Of a stretch of 64,000 nucleotides of DNA, positions 8,756 through 16,546 are shown piece after piece. Origin of the DNA: Anaerobaca sp035448545 (GTDB lineage: Bacteria > Planctomycetota > Phycisphaerae > Sedimentisphaerales > Anaerobacaceae); NCBI GenBank assembly GCA_035448545.1, contig DAOTJE010000001.1, positions 248,001 through 312,000 of the forward strand, given 5' to 3'. Position 1 is the stretch's first letter; each line of letters opens with the position of its first letter. A model generated the notes under the pieces. It had not been told where the DNA came from. It ran no database searches and was given only the letters and a program-made list of their open reading frames with translations. Both the position numbers and the translations under genes were made by a program.

Positions 8756-9556
8756 ATGAAAAAAGTCGCTGTCTTATTGCTGTTGGTCGCATGGATATGC
8801 GTCCCCGGCTGTCAGAGCCCGCGTACCCAAGTCTCGGGCAAGCCGTTGATCGGTATCACGACGGCCTATGACGAGAAGCGCCAGGTCAGCGAGGTCGACA
8901 TATCCTATGTGGAAGCGGTGCTTCGCAATGGGGGCATCCCGCTGGTCCTGCCGCCGATCGACAGCGAAGAGGCGGTGGATCGTTACGTGCAGGAGCTGGA
9001 CGGCCTGGTGCTGGTCGGCGGGCGCGACATTCCACCTTCGATGTACGGCCAGACGCCCCACGAGACCACCGAGGTGCTGCCCGAGCGACGGACCCGGTTC
9101 GACAGCACGCTGATTGCCCGCTGGATGGCCAGCGGCAAGCCGGTCCTGGGAGTCTGTTTGGGCATGCAATTCACCAACGTCGTTCTGGGCGGCAGCATGA
9201 TTCAGGATATCCCCTCGCTGGTCGGGACCGATGTGAACCACAAGAAGGTCTATCATCGTGTGACGATCGCGCCGGATAGCACGCTGGCGCGACTCCTCGG
9301 CGCCGAGACCGCGATGGTCTACTCTTCGCACCACCAGGCGGTCGACCGGATCGGTGAAGGGCTCAAGCCCGTCGCCCTCGCCGACGATGGTGTGGTCGAG
9401 GCCCTCGAACGGACCGACGGCGGTCTGGGTCTGTTCGTCCAGTGGCATCCGGAAGCCATGATGGAGAAAGACCCGAACCACACCAATGCGATCTACGGCT
9501 ACCTCGTTCAACTGGCCCGCACGCCTTCCCGGAAGCGCAACTCTTGTCCAGACTGA
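8756..9556 (+). CDS. lipoprotein class I glutamine amidotransferase-like gamma-glutamyl hydrolase (peptidase C26, PuuD-like)
   Basis: This 266-residue protein begins with a lipoprotein signal (lipobox VPGC, Cys19) and is therefore expected on the outer face of a membrane. The body is a C26-type amidotransferase fold: GITTAYDE opening, GLVLVGGRDI, the nucleophile elbow GVCLGMQ (Cys about 134), and QWHPE with the catalytic His/Glu. The family hydrolyses gamma-glutamyl amide bonds, as in PuuD acting on gamma-Glu-GABA. Most relatives are cytoplasmic, so export is unusual and fits the exported dipeptidase encoded directly upstream. The pair plus the DAACS transporter suggests external breakdown of gamma-glutamyl or other dipeptides and uptake of the acidic amino acids; this pathway is an inference. 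Confidence 0.87.
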   Translation: MKKVAVLLLLVAWICVPGCQSPRTQVSGKPLIGITTAYDEKRQVSEVDISYVEAVLRNGGIPLVLPPIDSEEAVDRYVQELDGLVLVGGRDIPPSMYGQTPHETTEVLPERRTRFDSTLIARWMASGKPVLGVCLGMQFTNVVLGGSMIQDIPSLVGTDVNHKKVYHRVTIAPDSTLARLLGAETAMVYSSHHQAVDRIGEGLKPVALADDGVVEALERTDGGLGLFVQWHPEAMMEKDPNHTNAIYGYLVQLARTPSRKRNSCPD

Positions 9557-9597
9557 TTTCGATGACGAGAGCAAACCCGCGCAGGCGAAACGTGCAC

Positions 9598-10005
9598 CTA
9601 CGGGGATGTGCCGGCCTTCTTCGCGGAACTCCACAGATTGGCTTCGATCCTCGCTTGCAGCGATCTCTGGAAGCCCGGGTGCTGGGCTACCCAATCAGGC
9701 TCTTCGTACAGCCCGAGATTCGGGCGGATGTGCCAGAAGTAGAAATAGTCCACGGTATAGAGGCCGGCGAAAAGCCCCACGACGAGGACGGCTCGGCACA
9801 GGACTCGTCTTATTCGTCCGCTCGCCTTGCCGAATGCAGCAGACGCCGCCCAGACCAGGCCGACGAGCAAGAGCAGCTGCAGCAGCAGACCCACCAACTC
9901 CTCGCTACTCTCGCGCCAGTGGACGGACCACTGGCAGAGGGCCTCAAACATCAGCAGGTGGATTACCCCGACGATCGTGATGCGCACAATAGCTCTGTTC
10001 ATCAT
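9598..10005 (-). CDS. small membrane protein of unknown function
   Basis: A 135-residue protein with three likely membrane segments: residues 8-24 (TIVGVIHLLMF), about 35-58 (ELVGLLLQLLLLVGLVWAASAAF) and about 66-88 (RVLCRAVLVVGLFAGLYTVDYF), followed by a soluble tail with HIRPNLGLYEEPDW. I recognise no family. It lies convergent with the gamma-glutamyl hydrolase gene and alone. The ribosome site is weak (GCGGAAC), and tandem ATG codons at 10005 and 10002 make the exact start uncertain. Confidence 0.6.
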   Translation of the reverse strand: MMNRAIVRITIVGVIHLLMFEALCQWSVHWRESSEELVGLLLQLLLLVGLVWAASAAFGKASGRIRRVLCRAVLVVGLFAGLYTVDYFYFWHIRPNLGLYEEPDWVAQHPGFQRSLQARIEANLWSSAKKAGTSP

Positions 10006-10235
10006 AGTTGTTCCGCTGCTTCACCTTTGGCCTCCAACTGCTCCCATTATCCAGTCCGTCCCGCTGAGAAGCAAGCCGAAACGGCACAAGTCCACAAGTA
10101 ATCTGCGTCTGGCCTGAGGCCACCAGGATGAGACAGGATTGACTCTCGGGCATACGATGCCTGCCGAACTTCGATGTGATCCTGCTTCGATTCCTGGGCT
10201 GTCTGAGGGGAGCGTTGCTTGGGCGGGCCAGAGCG

Positions 10236-10550
10236 ATGAAGCCGATCGAGGTCGCAGACAAAACACCCATCAAGCAGTTGCTCTATCCCCAACGCGTCTT
10301 CGGTATCAAGGGGGACCAGTTTTGCGGTTTCGGCGGGTTCCAACTCTGGTGGTATGACCGGCAGCGCGGCCAGTGCGACTGCGGCGATTCGCACCGGTCC
10401 GACCCGCGTAAACTCGTGACGCATCACAGCCTGGACGAGGCCGCCCGAATCCTGTGGCACCACCCAAAAGGGCAGTACATCCGCGTCAAGCGTGTTGACG
10501 AAGACCGTGGGATTCAGGCCTTAGAGCACCTGGAAGACGCCCGACATTGA
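10236..10550 (+). CDS. hypothetical protein, Cys/His-rich
   Basis: A possible 104-residue soluble protein beginning MKPIEVADKTPIKQLLYP, with QCDCGDSHRSD and LVTHHSLDEAARILWHH in the middle. Amino acid composition and the HPKGQYIRVKRVDEDRG stretch look protein-like and are better than those of the overlapping minus-strand frame. No family is recognised and no strong ribosome site is seen. It is isolated between two minus-strand genes, so it could be spurious. Confidence 0.35.
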   Translation: MKPIEVADKTPIKQLLYPQRVFGIKGDQFCGFGGFQLWWYDRQRGQCDCGDSHRSDPRKLVTHHSLDEAARILWHHPKGQYIRVKRVDEDRGIQALEHLEDARH

Positions 10551-10603
10551 ATCGCAGCGTTGGCCGGGGCTGATGCCTGGCTTCGAGGCACCGGCGCGGT
10601 CGA

Positions 10604-11410
10604 TCACTGCAGGAACGGGAAGTCGGACCGGTGGTATTCCTGTCGGCGGAACTGGCGGTGCCATCGCTGATTCCAGAGTTCCCACAGAGGGATTTTGCGC
10701 GCGGAGCCGTCGAGGAAGCAGGCCTGTGTGGCGTGATTGTGGCGTTCGAGGAAGGTGCGCCAGATCTGAGTGCCGTTCTGGCCATTCTCGGGGAAATCAC
10801 TGAAGACCACCAGCGGCTGGCTCGGCAGCCGGTCGGTATCCTGGGGCCGCAGGTGCCAGTGGATGCAGTCGACAAAGACCGGAATCCCCTCGGTGTTCCG
10901 CTCAAAGGCGTATTTCCAGTACCGCTGGTCCTTCTCCACCGGATCGGTGATCCAGCGGTTCATGCCGTAACTGCCCCAGAAATCGGCCTTGGAGATGAAG
11001 TCACGCGAACTTGGCTCGGACGCCTGGCGGGGCCGGCCCCAAGCATGATGGATGCCCCCGCGCATCTCCGTGCTCTGATAGTCGACGGAAGGCCGGTTGG
11101 CCGAGGGGCAAACGCGGGCCTTGTCCACATCCTTATAATAGGGGCGCAACATCGCCATCCAGTCGCCGGGGATGGTCTGCACGTCGCCACCGAGCGGATA
11201 GGATTCCAGCCACAGGATGCCGTCGAATTCGGTAGCGTATTGCGAGGTGGCCAGGCCCCACTGGCGCAGGTTGTGCAGGCAGATGACGGCCCGGGCTTGT
11301 TCTTTGGCCCTGTGCAGAGCCGGCAGGAGAATGGCGATCAGCAGGGCGATGATCGCGACGACGACCAGCAGCTCGATCAACGTGAAGCCACGTTTCCTGG
11401 GAACGTCCAT
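10604..11410 (-). CDS. type IV prepilin-like protein (planctomycete pseudopilin with DG motif)
   Basis: This 268-residue protein starts MDVPRKRGFTLIELLVVVAIIALLIAILLPAL..., split here as a short basic leader, the prepilin peptidase site RG|FTLIE, and a hydrophobic helix. The body contains CLHNLRQWGLATSQYA, typical of the many prepilin-like proteins encoded in planctomycete genomes, and near the end CFLDGSARKIPL, the DG motif that gives this family its name. These proteins are thought to assemble in or near type II secretion or pilus-like machines. It shares strand and neighbourhood with the GspE/PilB-like ATPase upstream (94 bp apart), hinting at a mini-system separate from the main locus at 23.6-41 kb. 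The start at 11410 is chosen because it leaves a normal short leader peptide. Confidence 0.85.
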   Translation of the reverse strand: MDVPRKRGFTLIELLVVVAIIALLIAILLPALHRAKEQARAVICLHNLRQWGLATSQYATEFDGILWLESYPLGGDVQTIPGDWMAMLRPYYKDVDKARVCPSANRPSVDYQSTEMRGGIHHAWGRPRQASEPSSRDFISKADFWGSYGMNRWITDPVEKDQRYWKYAFERNTEGIPVFVDCIHWHLRPQDTDRLPSQPLVVFSDFPENGQNGTQIWRTFLERHNHATQACFLDGSARKIPLWELWNQRWHRQFRRQEYHRSDFPFLQ

Positions 11411-11504
11411 GTACCAACCCCCACGGGCAGTCATGCCCTTGGTCCATACGCTTGGACCGTTGAGGGGGTTTGCTCAAGGATTGCACCGCTGGTCGAAGGC
11501 GGGT

Positions 11505-12776
11505 CTAACCCACCGACGCTTCGACCGGTTCGGCATTGTCCTTCTGCCCGGCGGGTTCTTCGCCTCGCGTGCAGGCGTTGATACGGAAGATTTCTTCCAT
11601 CGTGGTGATTCCGGAGGCGACTTTGGCCAGTCCGTCCCGGGTCATCGACCGGATGCCTTTGGCGCGGAGTCTTTCGACGAGTTCACGATGTCGAGCACCC
11701 GCGCTAATCACGGCGCCCAGCTCATCGTCAATCGGTGCGACTTCGAAGATTCCGGTCCGTCCCTTGTAGCCATACCAGCCGCATTCGGCGCAACTTCCCG
11801 GGTGCAGCAGTTGCTTCGGAGCATCCATGCCGAACCGCGCGAAGACGTCTGTCTCGGTTTCGTCCAGCTCTCGCGGCTGGGCGCATTGGCCGCAGACCTG
11901 CCGCAGGAGGTTCTGGGCGATCACCAGCCGCAGAGAACTGCCTATGATGTGATGAGGAACGCCCAGGTAGTGCAGGGCATCGACCGCTCCGGCCGCATCG
12001 CGGGCGTGAATTGTCGCCAGCACGAGCCGGCCCGACAATGCCGCCCGGGCCGCCACGATCGCCGAGTCCTTATCGCGAATCTCGCCGATCAGGATCAGGT
12101 CGGGGTCCATGCGCAGGATCGTGCGCAGACCCCCGTGCATGGTCAGGCCATGTTGCTCGTCCACCTCGATCTGCTGGGCGTAGGGCAGCTTGAATTCTAC
12201 CGGGTCCTCGATGGAGTAGGTGGTCGTGGTTTGCAGGTCCATCAGCGACGCCAGGCCGTACATGGTGGTGGTCTTGCCGGATCCGGTCGGGCCGGTCACC
12301 AGGACCAGGCCACTGAGCGAACGGACGGTCGAGGCAATCCTGTCGCGGTCGGCGACGCAGAAACCCAGGCCGGAGAGGTCCCAGTTGTCTTTGGGCAGGC
12401 TCAGCAGTCGCAGGTGGGCCGATTCGCGTTCCCGAACGGGCGTCAGCGTCACGCGAATCTCCCAGGTCGTATCCTCGTCGTGCCAGTCGATCTGGCCTTC
12501 GAGAGGTGTGAACGAACGTACGACGGTCAAACCCGCGGCGCTCTTGAGCTGGTTGAGCAGGCGTCGGCCTTCCGTCGGCGGCAGTACCGCCTTGGGAACG
12601 ATGACTCCGTCGACCCGGTGGATCACACGCACGCCTTCGTCCACGCAGTGCAGGTGCACGTCGGTGGCATTGTCCATGATGGCGTTCCACACGAGGGTGT
12701 GCAGAAGGTCGGGGCAGGACGTCTCGCTGGTCTTGCTGAGGTCCGTTGCGCTGCTGATTCCACATGCCTGGGCCAT
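11505..12776 (-). CDS. GspE/PilB-family secretion or pilus assembly ATPase, lacking the N-terminal MshEN domain
   Basis: A 423-residue ATPase of the type II secretion / type IV pilus family. It shows the N2 domain (DLLHTLVWNAIMDNATDVHLH, VIHRVDGV), Walker A GPTGSGKTTT, the Asp box, Walker B LILIGEIRD, the His box TIHARDA, and a four-cysteine zinc site (CGQC and CAEC) that marks GspE/PilB rather than PilT. It lacks the N-terminal domain of about 150 residues present in the second ATPase at 38143. ATG 12776 is preferred to upstream codons because GGAAGGAG precedes it at proper spacing. Neighbours are a prepilin downstream on the same strand and a divergent PilZ protein, so c-di-GMP control is possible but inferred. 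Confidence 0.88.
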   Translation of the reverse strand: MAQACGISSATDLSKTSETSCPDLLHTLVWNAIMDNATDVHLHCVDEGVRVIHRVDGVIVPKAVLPPTEGRRLLNQLKSAAGLTVVRSFTPLEGQIDWHDEDTTWEIRVTLTPVRERESAHLRLLSLPKDNWDLSGLGFCVADRDRIASTVRSLSGLVLVTGPTGSGKTTTMYGLASLMDLQTTTTYSIEDPVEFKLPYAQQIEVDEQHGLTMHGGLRTILRMDPDLILIGEIRDKDSAIVAARAALSGRLVLATIHARDAAGAVDALHYLGVPHHIIGSSLRLVIAQNLLRQVCGQCAQPRELDETETDVFARFGMDAPKQLLHPGSCAECGWYGYKGRTGIFEVAPIDDELGAVISAGARHRELVERLRAKGIRSMTRDGLAKVASGITTMEEIFRINACTRGEEPAGQKDNAEPVEASVG

Positions 12777-13191
12777 GCCGGATGCTCCTTCCACTGGGCC
12801 TTGATCTGTTGTCGATCCATCGGCCATTCCGTTCCCGGGCCGGACCCGTACGGGACATCCGGCCCGCACGCTATGTCGGCCTCTGTGCAGGGTGTCTTAA
12901 CCGGCATTCTCCATACAGTCGTCAAATCGTCTCCAACGCGTTTCGAATCGAGGCGGAGGTCGCTCGTTGCCTGAGAAAGGACATGAAAACGTCCGATATC
13001 ATCAAGAACCCGGCACACTGCGCCGTCCTGTTCTTGCCCGATAATACGGGCCAGCCCCCCACGCCATGCCATTTATACTGAACAATCCATCGCAAGTGTC
13101 AGAAATCTTTCTATTTGAATTAAACACCCCATATTCACGCTGGCGATAATGCCCTGTGTTGGATTAGCCACTCAGAAAGGAGACACAGACA
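12777..13191. other. non-coding gap between orphan ATPase and PilZ gene
   Basis: No convincing gene on either strand. The segment becomes AT-rich from about 13070 to 13150, as expected for a divergent promoter region. One clean hairpin is visible at 13036-13051 (GCCCG, loop ATAATA, CGGGC). No promoter match of good spacing was found. Confidence 0.5.
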
Positions 13192-13506
13192 ATGGAGACG
13201 TCAGTGGAACAACGCAGGGAGACTCGGACCGACCTGTCGTGGCCGGTCAGTGTGTGGCTTCCCGATGCGGGCCGATTCTTCAACGGCCGCAGTGCCAACA
13301 TCAGTAAAGTGGGAGTCTTTATCACGGTTCCGATGACCACGCCGATTCGGCGGGGCTCTGTGGTGGAATTGAACTTCCCGCGGACGGATGAGCTGGCCGA
13401 AAAGAAGGGGCAGTATGCCCGGATCAAGAGAGGTCGTGTCGTTCGAGTCGACCGCAAGGGCACGCTCGAAGACGCAGTCATCGGTCTGGGTATTGCCTTC
13501 GAATAG
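13192..13506 (+). CDS. PilZ domain protein (probable c-di-GMP receptor)
   Basis: A 104-residue single-domain protein. The N-terminal QRRETRTDLSWPV carries the arginine-rich c-di-GMP contact (R..R pattern) and SANISKVGVFI matches the second PilZ motif ([D/N]-x-S-x-x-G). The remainder is beta-rich (VELNFPR, VRVDRKG, IGLGIAFE), the usual end of the domain. AAAGGAG lies at good distance before the ATG. It is divergent from an assembly ATPase gene, consistent with c-di-GMP control of pilus or secretion functions, and the main pilus locus contains an HD-GYP phosphodiesterase; the link is inference. Confidence 0.85.
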   Translation: METSVEQRRETRTDLSWPVSVWLPDAGRFFNGRSANISKVGVFITVPMTTPIRRGSVVELNFPRTDELAEKKGQYARIKRGRVVRVDRKGTLEDAVIGLGIAFE

Positions 13507-13574
13507 AGCCGGCCGGACGTTGCCGGCAGGATGTCGGTGATCCGGATCGGCTGATTCGTCGTCACGGGGCAATG

Positions 13575-13615
13575 AAAAAACACGAGGCGGACGCTTCTCG
13601 CGGAGAGTCTGCCTC
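13575..13615 (-). terminator. candidate intrinsic terminator downstream of the 79-residue membrane protein
   Basis: On the minus strand an imperfect stem (GAGGCAGA pairing with TCCGCCTC, inner arm CTCTCC/GAGAAG region) is followed by GTGTTTTTTC. It lies 65 bp after the stop of the minus-strand gene ending at 13680. The plus-strand RNA could also form the stem but lacks a long U-run. Confidence 0.45.
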
Positions 13616-13679
13616 TTCCGTTTCAGGCAATCGGCGCTCGCCATACCCTCCATCGAGATGAGAATGCCGGTCCGCCGGA

Positions 13680-13919
13680 CTAAAGAGCGACCGCCACGAA
13701 CATCAGCAGCATGCCCAGAGCGCCGGCGGCTATGGTCATTCTGAGCCAGCGAGAGTATCTGGCGTATCCGGGGTCCTCGTCCTCGAACTCGTAGTAGATC
13801 TCGTCCAGCTCGGAGTCGTTGCGGGGGCGCAGCCATATCCGGGCGTAGAGATGGGCAGCCAGCGATCCGAGGATGAGGAATCCGCCGAGGATGTACATGG
13901 TCCGTGCCACAATCAGCAT
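13680..13919 (-). CDS. small two-TM membrane protein
   Basis: A 79-residue protein with a first membrane segment at residues 4-26 (VARTMYILGGFLILGSLAAHLYA), an acidic central loop (SELDEIYYEFEDEDPGYARYSRW) and a second segment at about 60-79 (MTIAAGALGMLLMFVAVAL). The alternation of charged and hydrophobic regions and the clean terminator-like hairpin downstream support a real gene. No family is recognised. Confidence 0.6.
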   Translation of the reverse strand: MLIVARTMYILGGFLILGSLAAHLYARIWLRPRNDSELDEIYYEFEDEDPGYARYSRWLRMTIAAGALGMLLMFVAVAL

Positions 13920-14004
13920 GCCACCATCCTACGCCGTGTCCGGCCCGGCCCAAAGCAAAAAAAGGGCCATTGCCCGGTCCGGCGCCTCCGGCCGGAGGTG
14001 CGGA

Positions 14005-14033
14005 TTGACAGGGTGACTGGCGACTGCTATCGT
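14005..14033 (+). promoter_or_regulatory. sigma70 promoter for threonine aldolase
   Basis: TTGACA, exactly 17 nt, TATCGT. Transcription would start near 14040, about 47 nt before the ATG at 14087. Confidence 0.75.
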
Positions 14034-14086
14034 CCGTGTTCCCAGGAAGGCATAGTGCTTTCCACCTGATGACGGGCAGCCGGGAT

Positions 14087-15127
14087 ATGAAGACAATCGA
14101 CCTGCGAAGCGACACTGTGACACTGCCGTCGCCCCAGATGAGGCAGGCAATCTATGAGGCCGAACTGGGGGACGATGTGTTCGGCGAAGACCCGACGGTG
14201 CAGCGATTGGAACGAAGATTGGCGGATCTCGTCGGCAAGGAGGCCGCTCTGCTGGTCGCCAGCGGAACGATGGGCAACCTCGTTTGCGTTCTGACGCACT
14301 GCGGCCGGGGCGACGAAGTGATCCTCGGGGACCAGTCGCACACGTTCTATTACGAAGCCGGGGGGATCAGCGCCCTTGGGGGCATCCACCCGCACACGGT
14401 TCCCAATCAGCGGGATGGAACGTTGCGTCTGGAAGACATGGCAGCGGCGATCCGCCCGGACAACGTGCACTTTCCGCGAACGCGTCTGGTTTGCCTGGAG
14501 AACACTCACAATCGATGCGGCGGGGCGGTCCTGTCGGTGGAATACACCAAAGCTGTTGCGGGCTTTGCGCATGAACATGGCCTGGCGGTTCATCTCGATG
14601 GGGCGCGGATCTTCAACGCGGCTGTTGCGCTGGGCGTTGATGTCAAAGCCCTTACGCAGCCCGTGGATTCCGTGAGCGTCTGCCTGTCAAAAGGACTGGC
14701 TGCGCCGGTCGGCTCGGTCGTCTGTGGCTCGAAGCGGTTCATCGAGGAGGCGCGGCGCACCCGCAAGATCCTCGGCGGCGGCATGCGCCAGGCGGGAATC
14801 ATTGCAGCGGCGGGCATTGTGGCGCTGGATACGATGATCGACAGAATTCGGGACGACCACGATAACGCTGCCTGCCTGGCTCGGGGTATCGCTGGGCTGA
14901 GCGGCCTGAACGTGGATCTCACCGCTGTGCAGACCAATATTGTGTACTTCGACGTGGTGCGTGAAGGGCTGTCGGCCGAGGTGCTCGTATCGCGGCTGGC
15001 GGAACGAGGAGTCAAGATGCTCTGCTCGGCGCCGGGCCGGATTCGAGCTGTCACGCACTACGGCATCGAGCGGAGCGACATCGACGAGGCGCTTGCGGCG
15101 CTGGCCGACGTCGTCGTTACACCCTGA
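14087..15127 (+). CDS. ltaE: low-specificity L-threonine aldolase
   Basis: This 346-residue PLP enzyme (aminotransferase fold type I) cleaves L-threonine/allo-threonine to glycine and acetaldehyde. The N-terminal IDLRSDTVTLPSP and GDDVFGEDPTV are signature sequences of the family; SGTMGNL binds the cofactor phosphate, ENTHNRCGG and HLDGARIFNAA line the active site, and SVCLSKGLAAPVGS contains the Schiff-base lysine. The length is right for the family (about 340). The start at 14087 gives the usual MKTIDLRSDT opening; two in-frame upstream ATGs lie inside or close to the promoter. The gene is followed convergently by nagA with only 3 bp between stops. Confidence 0.93.
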   Translation: MKTIDLRSDTVTLPSPQMRQAIYEAELGDDVFGEDPTVQRLERRLADLVGKEAALLVASGTMGNLVCVLTHCGRGDEVILGDQSHTFYYEAGGISALGGIHPHTVPNQRDGTLRLEDMAAAIRPDNVHFPRTRLVCLENTHNRCGGAVLSVEYTKAVAGFAHEHGLAVHLDGARIFNAAVALGVDVKALTQPVDSVSVCLSKGLAAPVGSVVCGSKRFIEEARRTRKILGGGMRQAGIIAAAGIVALDTMIDRIRDDHDNAACLARGIAGLSGLNVDLTAVQTNIVYFDVVREGLSAEVLVSRLAERGVKMLCSAPGRIRAVTHYGIERSDIDEALAALADVVVTP

Positions 15128-15130
15128 AGT

Positions 15131-16294
15131 TCAATCGCTGTCCCGCCGGTAGACGATCCGCCCGCCCACGACTGTCGCGTAGACCGACAGGTCCTCTTCG
15201 AGGAGCACCAGGTCCGCATCGTATCCCGTCTGGATCGATCCGGTCTTTCTGGCAAGCCCCAGGATGGATGCCGGGTTCTCGGTTGCCGTACGGATCGCCG
15301 TTGCCACCGAACATCCAGTGATACTCACGAGGCGGGCCAGCATCTGATTGAGCCCCACGGCGGTCCCGATCAACGTGCCGTCTTTGTATCGGGCCGCCCC
15401 GTTGCGGGTCTCGTAGGGAATTCCGTTGTACGTGTATCGCCCATCGGGCAGGCCGAGCGCCTGCATGCCGTCCGTGATGGTGACGAACCGGCTTGGTCCC
15501 AATGCTGCAAAGGCCAGCCGCAGGACCGACGGGTGGATGTGCACGCCGTCGGTGATCGCCTGAACCGTCACGTCCGACCGCTCGAAGATCGCCCCCAAGG
15601 GCCCGGGGTCCCGGTGATGCAGAGAGGGCATCGCATTGAACAGATGGGTAACGTGGTTGATCCCTGCGTCGAAACCGGCAAGCGTCTCGTCGTAGGTCGC
15701 GTGGGTGTGACCCAGCGAAGCGATGACGCCGCGATCGGCCAGGGCCCTGGCCATTTCGAGCCCACCGGGCAGCTCCGGGGCGACCGTCATCATGGCAAGG
15801 CCGTCGCCGGTTTTGGCCAGAATCGCCTCCAGGGCCGAGGGGCTTGGGTCTGTCAGACAGTCGGGCTGGATCATGCCCCTCTTGCGTTGGGAGATGAAAG
15901 GCCCTTCGAGGTGGATGCCGAGCAGGCGGGCGCCGCCAAGGTCGCGGCCGATGCACTCGGCGGCGACCTCCAGGTGGCGATTCTTCTGCCCCGGCTTGTA
16001 GATCGTCGTCGCCAGGTAGGAGGTAACGCCGCAACGGGCGCACGCCTTGGCGATCGTTGCCAGTGCCTCGGGCGTGGCGTCCAGGACGTCGGCGCCGCCG
16101 GCACCCTGGATGTGCACGTCGATGAATCCGGGCGCCAGAAGCCGGCCGCCGGCGTCGAGCACCTGTTCGGCCGCGGCAGGGGGCTCGCCGGCGCCGATCC
16201 AGGCGATGCAGCCGTCCTGTATGAGGATATTGCTGCGCCCATCGGCCCGGGCGTCGTCGTATCGCTTGCAGCCTCTTATCAGAAGTGATGCCAT
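15131..16294 (-). CDS. nagA: N-acetylglucosamine-6-phosphate deacetylase
   Basis: A 387-residue amidohydrolase-superfamily enzyme that deacetylates GlcNAc-6-P in amino sugar and peptidoglycan recycling. Recognisable features are PGFIDVHIQGAGGADVLD (metal-binding start of the barrel), HLEGPFIS with the metal-binding Glu, SLGHTHATYDE, THLFNAMPSLHHRDPG, DGVHIHP and ITDGMQALGLPDG, in the order expected. The size matches NagA (about 380). The same frame stays open for a further 520 codons upstream, antisense to the flavodiiron gene, but the promoter at 16359-16387 and the family N-terminus place the start at 16294. No nagB or PTS gene is adjacent. Confidence 0.93.
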   Translation of the reverse strand: MASLLIRGCKRYDDARADGRSNILIQDGCIAWIGAGEPPAAAEQVLDAGGRLLAPGFIDVHIQGAGGADVLDATPEALATIAKACARCGVTSYLATTIYKPGQKNRHLEVAAECIGRDLGGARLLGIHLEGPFISQRKRGMIQPDCLTDPSPSALEAILAKTGDGLAMMTVAPELPGGLEMARALADRGVIASLGHTHATYDETLAGFDAGINHVTHLFNAMPSLHHRDPGPLGAIFERSDVTVQAITDGVHIHPSVLRLAFAALGPSRFVTITDGMQALGLPDGRYTYNGIPYETRNGAARYKDGTLIGTAVGLNQMLARLVSITGCSVATAIRTATENPASILGLARKTGSIQTGYDADLVLLEEDLSVYATVVGGRIVYRRDSD

Positions 16295-16358
16295 GACTGC
16301 CTCGTCTATTCTCTTCTGGCCTGCGCGACTGCCGCTCGCAGCCCGCGAGCGGAACGCC

Positions 16359-16387
16359 AGAATACGACGAAGAACACCTGTCTGCAA
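16359..16387 (-). promoter_or_regulatory. sigma70 promoter for nagA
   Basis: Minus strand TTGCAG, 17 nt, TATTCT, giving a start near 16352 and a leader of about 58 nt before the nagA ATG. Confidence 0.6.
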
Positions 16388-16427
16388 CCCCATAACAGCC
16401 GCCGGCTCCGCCGGAGGGCGGTTTTGT

Positions 16428-16456
16428 TTGACCGTGTCGCCTGTTTCCGCTATCGT
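16428..16456 (+). promoter_or_regulatory. sigma70 promoter for the flavodiiron protein gene
   Basis: TTGACC, 17 nt, TATCGT. Start would be near 16463, about 84 nt before the GTG start at 16547. A GC-rich hairpin followed by TTTTGTTT lies immediately upstream (16399-16429) and may insulate the promoter. Confidence 0.65.
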
Positions 16457-16546
16457 GACGCGCGCAAAGTCCGGCGGTGACGTGCGCGTGCACGGGTCGC
16501 GCGATGACGACGGCAAATCCGTGTTCTTTAGACTGGAGGCAATGCC

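Noticed and set aside
10047..10463. Minus-strand ORF overlapping the hypothetical gene at 10236
   Set aside because: Weaker protein-like composition than the plus-strand frame, no ribosome site and no motif.
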